Notes under the pieces: model-generated
What the model was told of the DNA's origin: nothing
What the model saw: the letters and a program-made list of their open reading frames with translations, nothing else
The model's database searches: none
Assembly: GCA_944472135.2 (NCBI GenBank)
Contig: OX235263.1
Span: 31,363,379 to 31,427,378, forward strand
Source: Trichobilharzia regenti
Taxonomy: Eukaryota > Platyhelminthes > Trematoda > Strigeidida > Schistosomatidae
Direction of reading: 5' to 3'
Length of the DNA: 64,000 nt
Shown here: positions 54,558-64,000 of the stretch, one piece after another
Position numbering within the stretch: the first letter of the stretch is position 1
How the letters are laid out: every line of letters starts with the position of its first letter
Made by a program: the position numbers and the translations under genes

Positions 54558-54887
54558 TTGTACAATGACTATAATAGTAGTGGTGCACCTGAAAGGACGA
54601 AAGTTATTGCTCAGTTTAGTGAGAATAAGACAAGTGTAAACGAGAGAGTAATTGTTAAATTGACTTGCATGAATAAAGGCATTTCTAGTTTCAAGTTACT
54701 ATTTGAATGTTATTATCTTTGGTGTAAATTACTCTGTTTCTACGCTTGGTTGACCAGATACGTCGTGTGTTTGTTAGTCATCTATGTTCTACGATACAAT
54801 GACATGAGCGTGTTGCCATTCAGATTTGAGGATATAGCTGATAGAAGGAAGTCAGCAAATGAACTCTGCGACGATTTTCCAACCTAG
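54558..54887 (+). CDS. Hydrophobic C-terminal ORF of copy E
   Basis: 109 codons, the conserved membrane segment (LLFECYYLWCKLLCFYAW, YVVCLLVIYVLRYND) and tail ANELCDDFPT. Its stop is directly followed by hairpin unit 1 (54893). Confidence 0.6.
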   Translation: MYNDYNSSGAPERTKVIAQFSENKTSVNERVIVKLTCMNKGISSFKLLFECYYLWCKLLCFYAWLTRYVVCLLVIYVLRYNDMSVLPFRFEDIADRRKSANELCDDFPT

Positions 54888-55914
54888 GGCGTCAACCTGA
54901 GAAGGGTTGTAGGCGTACTGCTGTAAGTCCTGCAATTCTTCAAAGGGTAGCGCATCAATAAGCAGCCCAACGTGCTTGGTGTGTGATTTTGTACATATGT
55001 TCATATTCTATATACTGAATTGATATCATCTGTCATCTAGCTGTTGGTAATTCTGTTTGTGTCCGGACGACTTCCACTTGGATCATCAACCTGAGAAGGA
55101 ATGTAGGCGTACTGCTGTAAGTCCTACAGTTCTTCAAGGGTAGTTTGTCATGCCGGAATCCACAACATTTGATGTAGTGATTGTACATATGTTTGTGTTA
55201 AATAATTGTGTGAGTTCCAATTGATGTAATTGTTGGTTAATCTTGTTTGTGTCCGGACATTCCACAAATTACAATCGTCAACCTGAGAAGGGTTGTAGGC
55301 GAACTGGTGTAAGTCCTGCAATTCTTCAAAGGAATTGCACCAAGACATGATCGACGAGGTTGTTTACACTATTTGTATATACGTGTGGTGTGTCATAGCA
55401 ATTGGTGTTTTTTGGATTCATTGTGTTTGCTCGTTGTTTTCGTACCTCGTTGTTATTGCATAATTTTGTTAAAATTTTCGTCGTGATTACTTTCAATGTT
55501 GTGTCCACTCTTCTACATCCGTGAATGAATTGATTGATGTTAAGGACAGCAGATGGGTCGTATACGCCGGGGAGGCTAGGCTATTGCTGAGAATGAAATG
55601 CACACGGAGATAATTGTTAGCTGCGGTCCGACACGCCGGGGAGAAAGAGTGTAAACGACTGAGGATCGCATGCGTCACCGCTACTAGAACTGAGGCAGAA
55701 TGAGTGACAAGCGATTTCAGTGGTAATTGGTGGTGAGTAGATAAGAGGATGTGCGTGGAGAATCGTGAGGTGCTGCCATGGTCACGTTGCATTCTGCAAG
55801 AGTCATTCTAGCAAGTGGCGATTGTGTTGCAAGATGTCAAGAGGATACCTTTGACTAGAAGGCGCAGGTCGTCATTGATGTGTGAGATTGTGCTGTGGGT
55901 ATGCTTGTGGTGTG

Positions 55915-55944
55915 TTGGCTTTTCTGTTTGTTTTCCATTTCAGC
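55915..55944 (+). promoter_or_regulatory. Conserved splice-acceptor-like tract (copy E)
   Basis: GGCTTTTCTGTTTGTTTTCC followed by ATTTCAG: a long pyrimidine run and CAG, present in copies A (ends 23880), B, C and E. With the GTAAGT in each hairpin it could form introns; no RNA evidence. Confidence 0.45.
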
Positions 55945-56005
55945 TCTGTCCGTGTGACCCAGGTTCTCGCAATGGCATCCAAGTCGACGTGCATTGGTCG
56001 TGAAG

Positions 56006-56039
56006 GAAAAAAGGGTTGGATCCCTTTTTTGCCGGGGAG
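56006..56039 (+). promoter_or_regulatory. Hairpin and polypurine tract before the 3' LTR (copy E)
   Basis: AAAAAAGGG and CCCTTTTTT form a 9-bp stem around TTGGAT, followed at once by GCCGGGGAG, the plus-strand primer tract that abuts the LTR at 56040. Copies A and B have the same arrangement. Confidence 0.65.
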
Positions 56040-56358
56040 TGTCAATGGAGTTGAAGATTGAACGATCAATTCTTGGTTGTTTTCTTAAAATCAACTTCCC
56101 CAATTTTCGCGGAGGCATCAATACGACAGTCATCGTCTCATCGGTCGCTGTTCAGAAAGAAGAGTGAAACATCGTCAGAAACCTTAGTTCGTTTATTCCT
56201 TTTATATGTTGGTGTATCAATAAAGAAATAACAAGCGGCAGATCGGTGTTTTGGTTTTTGCGTCCGTTATTACTAAGCGTTTCAGAAACTCAAAGGAACA
56301 GCGTGGGCCCGAGCGTAGCGAGAGCTGGGCATTAACGGTTTATGAGACGTGATTGACA
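56040..56358 (+). repeat. 3' LTR of copy E
   Basis: 319 bp, same 40-bp deletion as the 5' LTR; about six differences from it by eye. Confidence 0.92.
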
Positions 56359-56760
56359 CCCCCCTAATTATAGAAAATAGTTCTTCGATTTTATTTTCAC
56401 AACTAGATGTAGAACAAATAACTGGATAAGTGATAGGAGTCAAAATGTTTGCCGTGTGATTCTTATCGCAAGACGCTTTGCAGGTGTCTACGAGGCCTAG
56501 ATCATTACATGTAGTATCACTGTGTATACCATCCATGATGTTGTTTACCACGCAAGCAAGTGAATGGAGTTTAATGTCCGGACTTGACGTGTCTACCGCA
56601 GCAGACGTATATGTAGTTGTTAAATCAACAGATGTGGTGCTCTCACTTCCTACAGGCCTACTTATTCTGTTTGGTTTGATTTTTTTACTGGGATATGAAG
56701 CAGACAGTGGAGTTAGACGCTTAGTTTGGATCAATGGCATTTAGTACAAAGTTAAAATTC
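56359..56760 (-). CDS. LINE Y ORF1, 5' part, and leader
   Basis: ORF1 starts at ATG 56740 (MPLIQTKRLTPLSASYPSKK) and runs to 56359, where LTR copy E interrupts it. Just upstream is AAGAATTTTAACTTTGTA, also found at the 5' end of the deleted LINE at 59050-59995, which marks the leader of this LINE group. Confidence 0.7.
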
Positions 56761-57079
56761 TTAATTATAAGAGAATGAGCAATGTGTCTATAAGGTCCGT
56801 TTTAGAGTGTTGGGGATTTAAACTGTCTAGTTCTGTATGGAATTAACAGTTTATACGAATAAAAATATCGAGTTAGAATATTAGGATACCCCATACAAAT
56901 ACTGTAAATGCGAAGATGCAATAGAAGCAGCACTTAGACGGACACTATCTATAACCGATAATTTTAAACGTAAAAGTTATATTCTATGAAATAATAGGAC
57001 AAAATACTTAATATTGTCGTCGAGGGACGTATTAAAACGTCGCCTATAGAGTTAAAAAAAGAATTTAGAAATAACACGC
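56761..57079. other. No gene seen
   Basis: AT-rich; may include the 5' untranslated part of LINE Y and the truncated start of LINE Z. Confidence 0.4.
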
Positions 57080-57893
57080 GAAAAAGTAACAAAGCCTTTG
57101 AATTGCGCGTCTGGGAACTGTGCTGATATTTTGTGTTATCCTCTTACTAACATCTTTAATGCTTCTTTTTCCGGTAACGTTCTACCTTTTGCATGGAAAA
57201 ACATTAAAATTATCCCGGTACCAAAACCATGTTCTGGTTCTGATATTAAATTTCGGCCTATTGCAATTACTTCCTCCTTTTTAAAATTGATGGAAAAATT
57301 ACTATTACTTCGTCTTGAACCCGCTTTGAAACCTTTTAATGATCCTAAACAATTCGCATACAAACATGGTAGAAGTACCTCGGATGCTGCGGTTGTCTTA
57401 AATCACAATGTTGTCTCTTGTTGAGACAAAGGTGCTAAATATGTTCGTAGTGCTTTCTTAGACTACACATCTGCTTTTGACTCTGTACCTAGGGGCCTTT
57501 TGCTAAATAAGCTATCGTTGACACAAACAGGATCCTGGGCAAAGAGTTGGTTGCATTCCTATTTTTCCGATAGAATGCAGTATACTGTATATAACGGCAA
57601 ATGTTCTTCTACCTCGCTTACAAAATCCGGTGTTCCACAAGGTGCTGTACTCCCTCCTTTTATTTTTTCTTTCTTCCTACATGACCTGCCTCATTCAAAC
57701 GAAACAAACCTTGTCAAATATGCAGATGATCTGACTGTAATACTGCCCATCACTTCTGAGTCTGACAGCTCCAAACTTATTAGCTTTCTGTTGGACATCA
57801 ACAACTGGTCCAAGTCAAATGGTCTTATATTAAATCCTTCCAAATGTCAGGCACTTGACTTTACTTTCAAGCATCGACGTGACTTACTTTCTG
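57080..57893 (+). pseudogene. LINE Z reverse transcriptase, first part
   Basis: One frame with a single TGA (57422-57424): FAWKNIKIIPVPKP, IKFRPIAITSSFLKLMEKLL, FAYKHGRSTSDAAVVLNH, AFLDYTSAFDSVPRGLLLNK, GVPQGAVLPPFIFSFFLHDL and catalytic VKYADDLTVILP near 57725. It is 5'-truncated (no endonuclease). At 57894 an inverted LINE tail interrupts it. The RT is of a different type from X and Y; the clade is not determined. Confidence 0.8.
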
Positions 57894-58280
57894 AGAATAA
57901 TAATATATATTTCTTCCTGTTTATGCAGGAACATACCAATTGTACAGGCATGGATAAGTTATTATATAAATTACACATAATTTAGTGTATGGTGAATTTA
58001 CGGTTTGGTTGTTCTTCCTGACATTAGAGTCTGTCGGAACAGTCTGCTATAAAGTCTGTTTGTGCAACAAATAAAGAAATATTGTCTTCGCATTAAAAAA
58101 ATCGAGACATCAGATGAATGTAATACAGATATCTGGGAAAAATATAGCTTGAAGTCAATTCTCCTATATAACTTGTTGTGAACAGCACCCTTGGCTTAAG
58201 GTTTATTGATGTATTATGTTGAGATCAGTGATATATTTATTCCATTTTTCAGCAGTCTCATCGTAGTTTTATAACAGGAA
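57894..58280 (-). repeat. LINE 3' tail inserted in LINE Z (inverted)
   Basis: Minus strand ends TGCCTGTACAATTGGTATG, hairpin TTCCTG/CAGGAA and (ATT)n at 57900; the rest matches (inverted) 31290-31600. Confidence 0.78.
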
Positions 58281-59049
58281 AGAAATTTGATCGTGGATGC
58301 GAAAACTAGATGAGGTCATGTTAAGTTGTTTTACTGCATGAAATGGTGCCGAGGTCGATTCCAGAATTCTCCATTTGCTCCACTTGTGTCTGCATGGCGG
58401 ACTGTATTCGCAAGTTCAGTAAAATGTTCAGAACTGTTTGAAAACCAGTTGCTTCTTCATTTCAGATCATGAATACTCATTTACAGCATGTTCGCCAGCG
58501 TCTTCAAATGGTAGAATTGGATCGTTCATGGAATTTCAGTGGTTATGATATAGACGGTTTGGAATTAATCCTCATTTCAGTTTAGATGCAGGGTTGTTCG
58601 ACCTCGACCAGAAGATGAATAGGGGTAGCAGAGTACCAAAAAGAGAAAGTATGTGAACATGAAAAGGATATTTAATATTTCATGCATATATAAATGTTTA
58701 CTTCAATTGTATATTATACATTAGTAAAAGTTTACCTTAATTTTATTTGAATTTTCACGTATTTATGCGAAGTCTTAGAGTTTATTTAGTGTCATAATGT
58801 GTGTTAATGAGTCTGAGCGTTTTAGTGTTCTAATGACTGATGCGTGTTAGGAATAAGTCATTGGTTCTGGTAGGGGTAGTCATTGGGATAAAACAGTTCA
58901 TACAGCAAGTGTTTGAAGGTTACACTGGAGTGACACGTCCTATTTCTAAGGGTAAACCAATCCTGTATGTTCCGTACTAAGTCTTAATGCATCTATGGTG
59001 CTAGTTTATATATATTTTTTAGATTGCAAAGGGTGTTGAAGTGCGTCTT
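58281..59049. other. Degenerate LINE 3' sequence, no intact gene
   Basis: 58860-58990 is a decayed duplicate of the LINE C-terminal block at 59100-59200 (minus strand). A 38-codon reading at 58468 (MNTHLQHVRQRLQMVELDRS) follows a CTTCATTTCAG acceptor-like site, but I cannot support a gene. Confidence 0.4.
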
Positions 59050-59995
59050 TTAGGTGCTGTAGTAGATTAGTGATTGATTCGTTCTAGGAGTAAATAGTTT
59101 ATTAATATAATCAGTAGAGTGAAACAGTCTATACAGAGAGCGTTTGAAGCTTGTAACCGAAGTGCAAGTTCTTCTTTCTAGGGGCAGGCTATTCCATATT
59201 TTAGAATACATGACTGTGAAGAAGTTTTCACGGAGTGTTGACTTAAAAGAATGAGTTGTCACTGTGGAAGTTTGGTTACGCAGATCGTAAGAACCTTCCT
59301 GTGCGAATTGTATATCCCTGTTACCTGAGAATGATATCTTGCGAAGGACCTTAAAGAAGAATATTAGGTTTATAATAAGTCGCCTTGTCCAAAGTGGGTC
59401 AAGTTTTAGGATCATGCACCGTGAGTCGTAGTCTTTCTTACAATCATAGCCAAGTAGTTTTGAGCTAAAATATCGTTGGATACTTTCCATCCTTAGCTTA
59501 TCACGTGTGCGAGTGCTGCTTATAATAAATGGACAGTATTCTAGTAGTGGTCTGACACATGTTTTGTACAGAATTAGCTTGGCTTCATTGTCGTGAAAGT
59601 TCCTGAGTATGCATCCTAAGAGCATCCTCGATTTTCTAGTCTGTGATGCTACGTGCTCAGAGAATGTCACGTCACTAGAGTACCTCAGGCCTAGGTCAAC
59701 GACACTTCGGAGTCTGCTTAGGTTAGCAGATTGAAGCGTTAATTTCAGGTCAATTGAGGGTGCGCCGAAGCAGATCCAGCCACATTTGTTCAGATTGAAT
59801 TGGAGATTCCATAGGGACGACCAAGCAGTCATTTTATTTAATTCCTTGTGCACTACATTCTCGAGGTACCCTAAGTCACATTGGAATGTATAAGCTACTT
59901 TTAGGTCATCATCATCAATGGCATTTATTACAAAGTTAAAATTCTTCAGCACTTCGACTCAACAAATGCCAGCAGCAACGTCTTCACCTATAGCG
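59050..59995 (-). mobile_element. Internally deleted CR1-like LINE (5' leader joined to RT C-terminus)
   Basis: The minus strand begins with the LINE Y type leader AAGAATTTTAACTTTGTA and the start ATGCCATTGAT, then jumps to the RT just at the catalytic Asp pair (DDDLKVAYTFQ). It stays open for the whole C-terminal part (WICFGAPSIDLKLTLQSANL, RPLLEYCPFIISSTRTRD, KIWNSLPLERR) to 59050. The endonuclease and most of the RT are absent, with a GATGAT microhomology at the join. Confidence 0.75.
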
Positions 59996-60310
59996 CAACC
60001 ATTACAGCAGACTACGTATGTCATTTTTCATTAGTATTTACTTTGCAGTAAGCAAAACTGTGATTCAGATAATAAAGTAGTCAATGAGTTGCAGTCAATT
60101 AGCGTCCTTGAGGACGTTATATTAGACACCAGTTTTACAGAGGATTGGGTTCGTTGCTTTTTGCTTTGATTAACCGTAACTATTAGAATTGAGAATTAGC
60201 GGTTACAAGTATGGAGGTAGTATAGTACTTGTGCAAGTACTACAGCAAGATAAATTTTATGTAACGAATCACGTAAAAATGTAACGCAAACGTTGAACGT
60301 ACCGCGATAC
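59996..60310. other. Unassigned sequence inside the LINE Z insertion
   Basis: No domain or repeat recognised. Confidence 0.4.
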
Positions 60311-60936
60311 AGGGTATTGTGGTCTGCCGCTGCATGAGCTCGCTAATACTATAGTCGAGAGGCATATAAATTCCTGTACGAAATGGGCAAAGGCTATACT
60401 GTCAGACCCTCTGCACCCCCTTTATTCACACCTGTCCCCTTGTATCTCATCAGGTAGAACGAGAAGTCAATATAAAAAGTTATATGCTCGTACCATTAAG
60501 TATAGAAATTCTACAATACCCTATTTAGCCCGTACTTTATGTGGCGAAGACTCTGTTAGACGTGAAACACATCAGTTACTATGTAATTAGCACAGTAAAT
60601 CGATCCTTTCATTGTTCATCTTTCTGTATTTTATGGTGTCACACTTTCTATCGTTTAATTGTTACTCTGCTATTTTATTTTAGTTGGTATTACCATTATT
60701 ACTACAATTTTGTACTTTATGCATATTTTTCTCCATATGGCATGCAGTATTTTGCTTTGTAGCTGCTATAACATTCGTTTTATTACTGTTATGTAATGTG
60801 TATTTTTAATTTTTTTGTTGTTTTTGAGTAAATTAGATGCAATATTGTACTGAATGCTGAAAATTCCTTGCTGTATTATTAGTACTGTTTTTGGAATAAA
60901 GCAAAAATCTATTTATTTATTATTTATTTATTTTGT
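60311..60936 (+). pseudogene. LINE Z, C-terminal part and 3' end
   Basis: 60335-60583 reads INSCTKWAKAILSDPLHPLY, GRTRSQYKKLYARTIKYRNS and PYLARTLCGEDSVR, the closing block of this LINE type. The 3' UTR has AATAAA at about 60895 and ends in (TTTA)n at 60908-60936. So the nested material 57894-60310 split one LINE. Confidence 0.7.
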
Positions 60937-60939
60937 TGT

Positions 60940-62502
60940 CCGTCATTGGACTCTTTCCAAGACGTTGGCATCTCTTCTCAGCATTGGGGGTGCAATAATA
61001 TTATGCACCTCAAGGTGTGGCCTGACGTATGTTTTGTACAACATTAGAAAGAGCTCAGGAGTGAGTGCACCTAACTGTCTATGCGTAAAGTGTATGACCG
61101 CATATGCCTTCGCTACATCCCCTGTGTAATTTACGCTTGTGTCCATTTTTTCCGTTAGAACTAGACCTAAGTCGCGTTCCGACGTTGTGCAGGACAAGCT
61201 TTCATTGCACAGGGTGTAACTTGCATCCTGCAGTCTACAGGTGTGCAACCTCACTACGTTGGAATTTTTCAGGCTGGAAGTCATGCCACTGGTCACCGCC
61301 CAGTCTTCCAGAAGGTTAAGATCTTCCTGCAGCCTATCTGAGTCCCCCGGACACTTTATTGCCCTCCATATCTCTACATCGTCAATGTATAGGACAGTCG
61401 GGGAGCTCAGACGGCGTGGCAGATCACTGATAAAATTCAAAAACATCAGCGGTTGTAGTGTACGACGCCGTGACGCTCCTGGTGACGAGCTGTGGCAAGA
61501 TGATCGGACTCGATTGACCTTAGTGAAAAATTGCCTGTCGGCTAGGTAGTCCTTTAACCATGACAGAAGTGGCTCACCTATACCTGCCTGGTTTATTTCA
61601 TGTAGGAGAAGGTCGCGGTGAACAGTGTCAAATGCCTTCTCAAAGTCTAGGAAGACCACATGGACTGGTACGTTCAAGTCCCAGCATGATGTCCAATCGT
61701 CCCAAGCTTATAGTAGGTTTGTTACACAGGATCTGCCTTCCTGAAACCGTGTCGGGCTTCAGGTAGTATATTAGACTTATCGAGATAATCCCTGATGTGG
61801 TCGTCAATAATACTTTCCAGTACTTTTGATACCACTGGGAGTAGAGCTACTGGTCTATAACTAGTGGCATTTCGCCTATCCCCACCCTTTAAGATCGGAG
61901 AAATGATGGCTCTTTTCCACCCACTTGGCAGTGTCCCCGAATCCATTGAGTATTGGAACAAGTTGCACAGGGATCTACAGAAAGCCTCGGCGCACTGTTT
62001 TAGAACAGATGGCCTAATGCCATCACAACCTGTGGACTTCCCATGTGTGAGTCGCTGTAGCTTCCTTAGTACTATTGCGGGTTTTATTTGGGAAGTAGCC
62101 ACTAGGTCTTCCTCCGGTGAAACAGTGATGCCACCATTTTGGTCCGTGACTGTATTAACCACATTGCTGTTTAGCAGTTTGGCGAAGGCTGAACTGAATG
62201 TTTCAGCCATCTCCAGACTAGTGAGATATTGACCGCTTGGGCCTTCTAAGGCGTTTGCCCTCTGGTTTGTTGGTTTTCTTTCCGACATGAATCGGTACAA
62301 GTTTTTAGGGTTTGCTAGGAGTTTTTTTAGCAAGGTTAGCCTGGAATGACTTCGTGTCACTCCTGACTCTCGCGTTGAACCGGTTTTTGAGTTCGAGGTA
62401 TGCGTTATGGTCGATCTGACAATTAGATACGCACCACGTAAACCAAGCCTTCCGCTTTGCTTGCAGAATACGTTGCGTACCTCTCTTCAACCATGACGTC
62501 AG
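60940..62502 (-). pseudogene. Second copy of the 15657-20290 LINE, truncated at both ends
   Basis: Matches 16105-17665: RT of ORF2 with YRPVALLPVVSKVLESIIDD, VVFLDFEKAFDTVHRDLLLH and LYIDDVEIW (catalytic YADD changed to YIDD). The frame is broken near 61725 and 62330. It lacks the endonuclease and the last about 120 codons. It abuts the (TTTA)n tail of LINE Z. Confidence 0.88.
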
Positions 62503-62936
62503 CTTTCATGTGCATTAAAAACAGTATATTATTATAAGATTCATTTTGTTGTTATATTAGGAAATTGACTTCGAGCTTTACTTATTTTCCCAAGTATCTG
62601 TAATCCATCCAACGAATATTTGGGTTTTTTGTTAATGCAAATTCAATATCTCTATATCTCCTGATGTGGTCTATTGAATCACTAGTTATCAGGTATTTTC
62701 CACAAACTAAATAAAAAATGACGGCAACCATAAATCGTGTAATTGGAATAATATTTTTGCATGCCTATACAATTCGTGTATCCTACAAAGCTAGTAAAAA
62801 ATATGTACATTATTATATTATCTTTAATAAATATGCTTACTAAACTTATGTGTAATCTCCCGAATTGATGATGCCTGTAAACTGGCGTACATCATGTACA
62901 AAAGTGACAATATATTATTATTATTATCACATATGC
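62503..62936 (+). repeat. LINE 3' tails
   Basis: Same order as 31400-31870: GGGTTTTTTGTTAATGC block, TGCATGCCTATACAATT tail, then TGATGCCTGTAAACTGGCGT with (ATT)n at about 62915. LTR copy F begins at 62937. Confidence 0.75.
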
Positions 62937-63294
62937 TGTCAATGTAGTTGAAGATTGAACGGTCAATTCATGGTTGTTTGCTCAAAACAAACTTCTACAA
63001 TTTTCGCGGAGGCATCAATACACCAGTCATCGTCTCATCGGTCGCTGTTCAGAAAGAAGTCAGGAGAAAACCGTCAGAAGTAATATTGTGATTTGTTATT
63101 GTAATATTTGTGCATAGACCTTAGTTGTATATTGGGTATATGTTGGTGTTACAATAAAGAATTATCGAGTCGCCAAACTGAGTTTTGGTTTTTGCGTCCG
63201 TTCGTACTAAGCGTTTCTGCGAAGCTTCGAGGAACAGCGTGAATCCCAGCGCAGCAAGAGCTGGGCATTAACGGTTTACGAGACGTGGCTGACA
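62937..63294 (+). repeat. 5' LTR of copy F
   Basis: 358 bp; CAATGTAG variant; more diverged in the GC-rich hairpin (GAATCCCAGCGCAGC instead of GGGCCCGAGCGTAGC). Confidence 0.88.
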
Positions 63295-63425
63295 GCTTCT
63301 GACAGTGAAGATTCAGATAGCTGGTGAAAGTTTGGATAATCACCGTTCATCTTTCCTGGTGCCGGTCAAGTCCTCTTTGAACAAGGAATATCTGGAACGC
63401 TTTTGGAATTGGGTCAAGTTCAACA

Positions 63426-63674
63426 ATGCCTGGGTCAAAGAAGGGACAGAGTGTCTTGGATGCAAACAGGAAAGTAAGTCATGGTGACTTGTCTGTTAAT
63501 TGTAACGATGTGTCTGATGTTAAGCATGATATGGTTGATGTTACTGTTTCGCCGTTCAGGGATAATAGGAATATCAAACCCCCTAAATTTGAACCACGGT
63601 GTTTCGACGGAAACCCGGCTGATTATTTAAAATTTGTAAAGGAGTTCGCGATTATGCTGAGCAGTTTTTATTAA
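63426..63674 (+). CDS. Gag-like N-terminus of copy F
   Basis: 82 codons, MPGSKKGQSVLDANRKVSHG to MLSSFY; the DUF1759-like opening PPKFEPRCFDGNPADYLKF. Same terminal frameshift as copies B and D. Confidence 0.7.
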   Translation: MPGSKKGQSVLDANRKVSHGDLSVNCNDVSDVKHDMVDVTVSPFRDNRNIKPPKFEPRCFDGNPADYLKFVKEFAIMLSSFY

Positions 63675-64000
63675 GCGATAATTGAAATTGATGTATTTGG
63701 TGGGGTGCTGCACTGCAGTTGCTTCAATAGATATACAGTGCTGTAAGTTCATGCCCCCTAATGAGGGATACGCTGAGGCTATGAGCATATTACGTCAAAG
63801 GTTTGAAAGACCTTCAGTGATTGTAAGGAACGTATACGAAGCTGTCAAAGGTAACGGCAGTCAACTACAAGATGACTCCAAGGCACTTACTGAGTTTTTA
63901 GATAATCTGATGACTTATAAGAATACGTTGATTTCGATGAATTGCATGAGTGACCTCAACTCGAGCTCAGTCCTAGAGGTAATAGCGAGACGCCTACCTA

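Larger units (their letters stand above)
52476..56358 (+). mobile_element. Pol-less LTR element, copy E (complete, 3883 bp)
   Basis: LTRs 52476-52794 and 56040-56358 (319 bp each), target duplication CCCCC (52471-52475 and 56359-56363). It carries leader, Gag-like ORF, membrane ORF, hairpin triad and conserved 3' region; no pol. Both LTRs lack the same 40 bp found in the other copies and differ from each other at about six positions. It is inserted in ORF1 of LINE Y. Gag is a mosaic of the A/B type (5') and the D type (3'). Confidence 0.93.
62937..64000 (+). mobile_element. Pol-less LTR element, copy F (runs off the window)
   Basis: 5' LTR 62937-63294 (358 bp), leader, Gag start 63426. The N-terminal 82 codons end MLSSFY-stop at 63674, and the rest of Gag follows one frame away to the window edge (GSQLQDDSKALTEFLDNLMT). 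D-type Gag. Confidence 0.9.

Noticed and set aside
58468..58585. Acceptor-like site followed by 38 open codons
   Set aside because: No partner exon in phase and no domain; surrounded by decayed LINE sequence.

Overview
The window looks like a piece of a trematode nuclear genome, most likely a schistosome-type blood fluke. The evidence is: AT-rich DNA; a host gene model with introns of only 33 and 36 bp near its 5' end; an LTR retrotransposon with a CHCC-type Gag motif and a tRNA-Trp-like primer site (the CsRn1/Boudicca/Gulliver type); Penelope-like and CR1-like elements; and almost no host coding sequence amid dense nested transposons. No prokaryotic or viral genome features are seen. The species is an inference.

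Layout. 1-650 is the end of a fatty acid amide hydrolase (FAAH) paralogue fragment. 991-8357 is a decayed Penelope-like element (minus) split by a complete 5.68 kb Ty3/gypsy element (2493-8170, target duplication AAAT). 8358-9432 is an inverted copy of the Penelope/LTR junction. 9663-11468 is an intact 601-codon FAAH gene (minus). 13501-14252 is a predicted five-exon host gene of 156 residues that no single ORF shows. 15657-20290 is a near full-length CR1-like LINE (minus) with a PHD-finger ORF1 and an EN-RT ORF2.

From 21320 to the end the window is a stack of insertions. A family of about 4 kb LTR elements occurs six times (A 21320-24345 +; B 24920-28883 -; C 42685-44751 +; D 45118-48284 -; E 52476-56358 +; F 62937-64000 +) plus one solo LTR (33631-33989). 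These elements carry a BEL/Pao-like Gag that runs into a hydrophobic C-terminal segment. They have no recognisable protease, reverse transcriptase or integrase, and they carry three copies of a conserved RNA-hairpin repeat. They sit in or beside CR1-like LINEs: X (about 24346-35686, +, in pieces), Y (48285-56760, -, split by E), a LINE C-terminus (41742-42684, -), Z (57080-60936, +, split), an internally deleted LINE (59050-59995, -) and a truncated second copy of the first LINE (60940-62502, -). A second gypsy pol remnant (37640-40555, -) contains a tRNA-related SINE and a foldback element. A 117-bp minisatellite lies at 29567-30190.

The most unusual items are the pol-less Gag-plus-membrane LTR family with covarying hairpins, the LINE 3' tails whose terminal hairpin changes sequence but keeps pairing, and the short-intron host gene. 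There are two assembly gaps (21144-21319, 44752-45117). Percentages and counts were made by eye; no searches were run.
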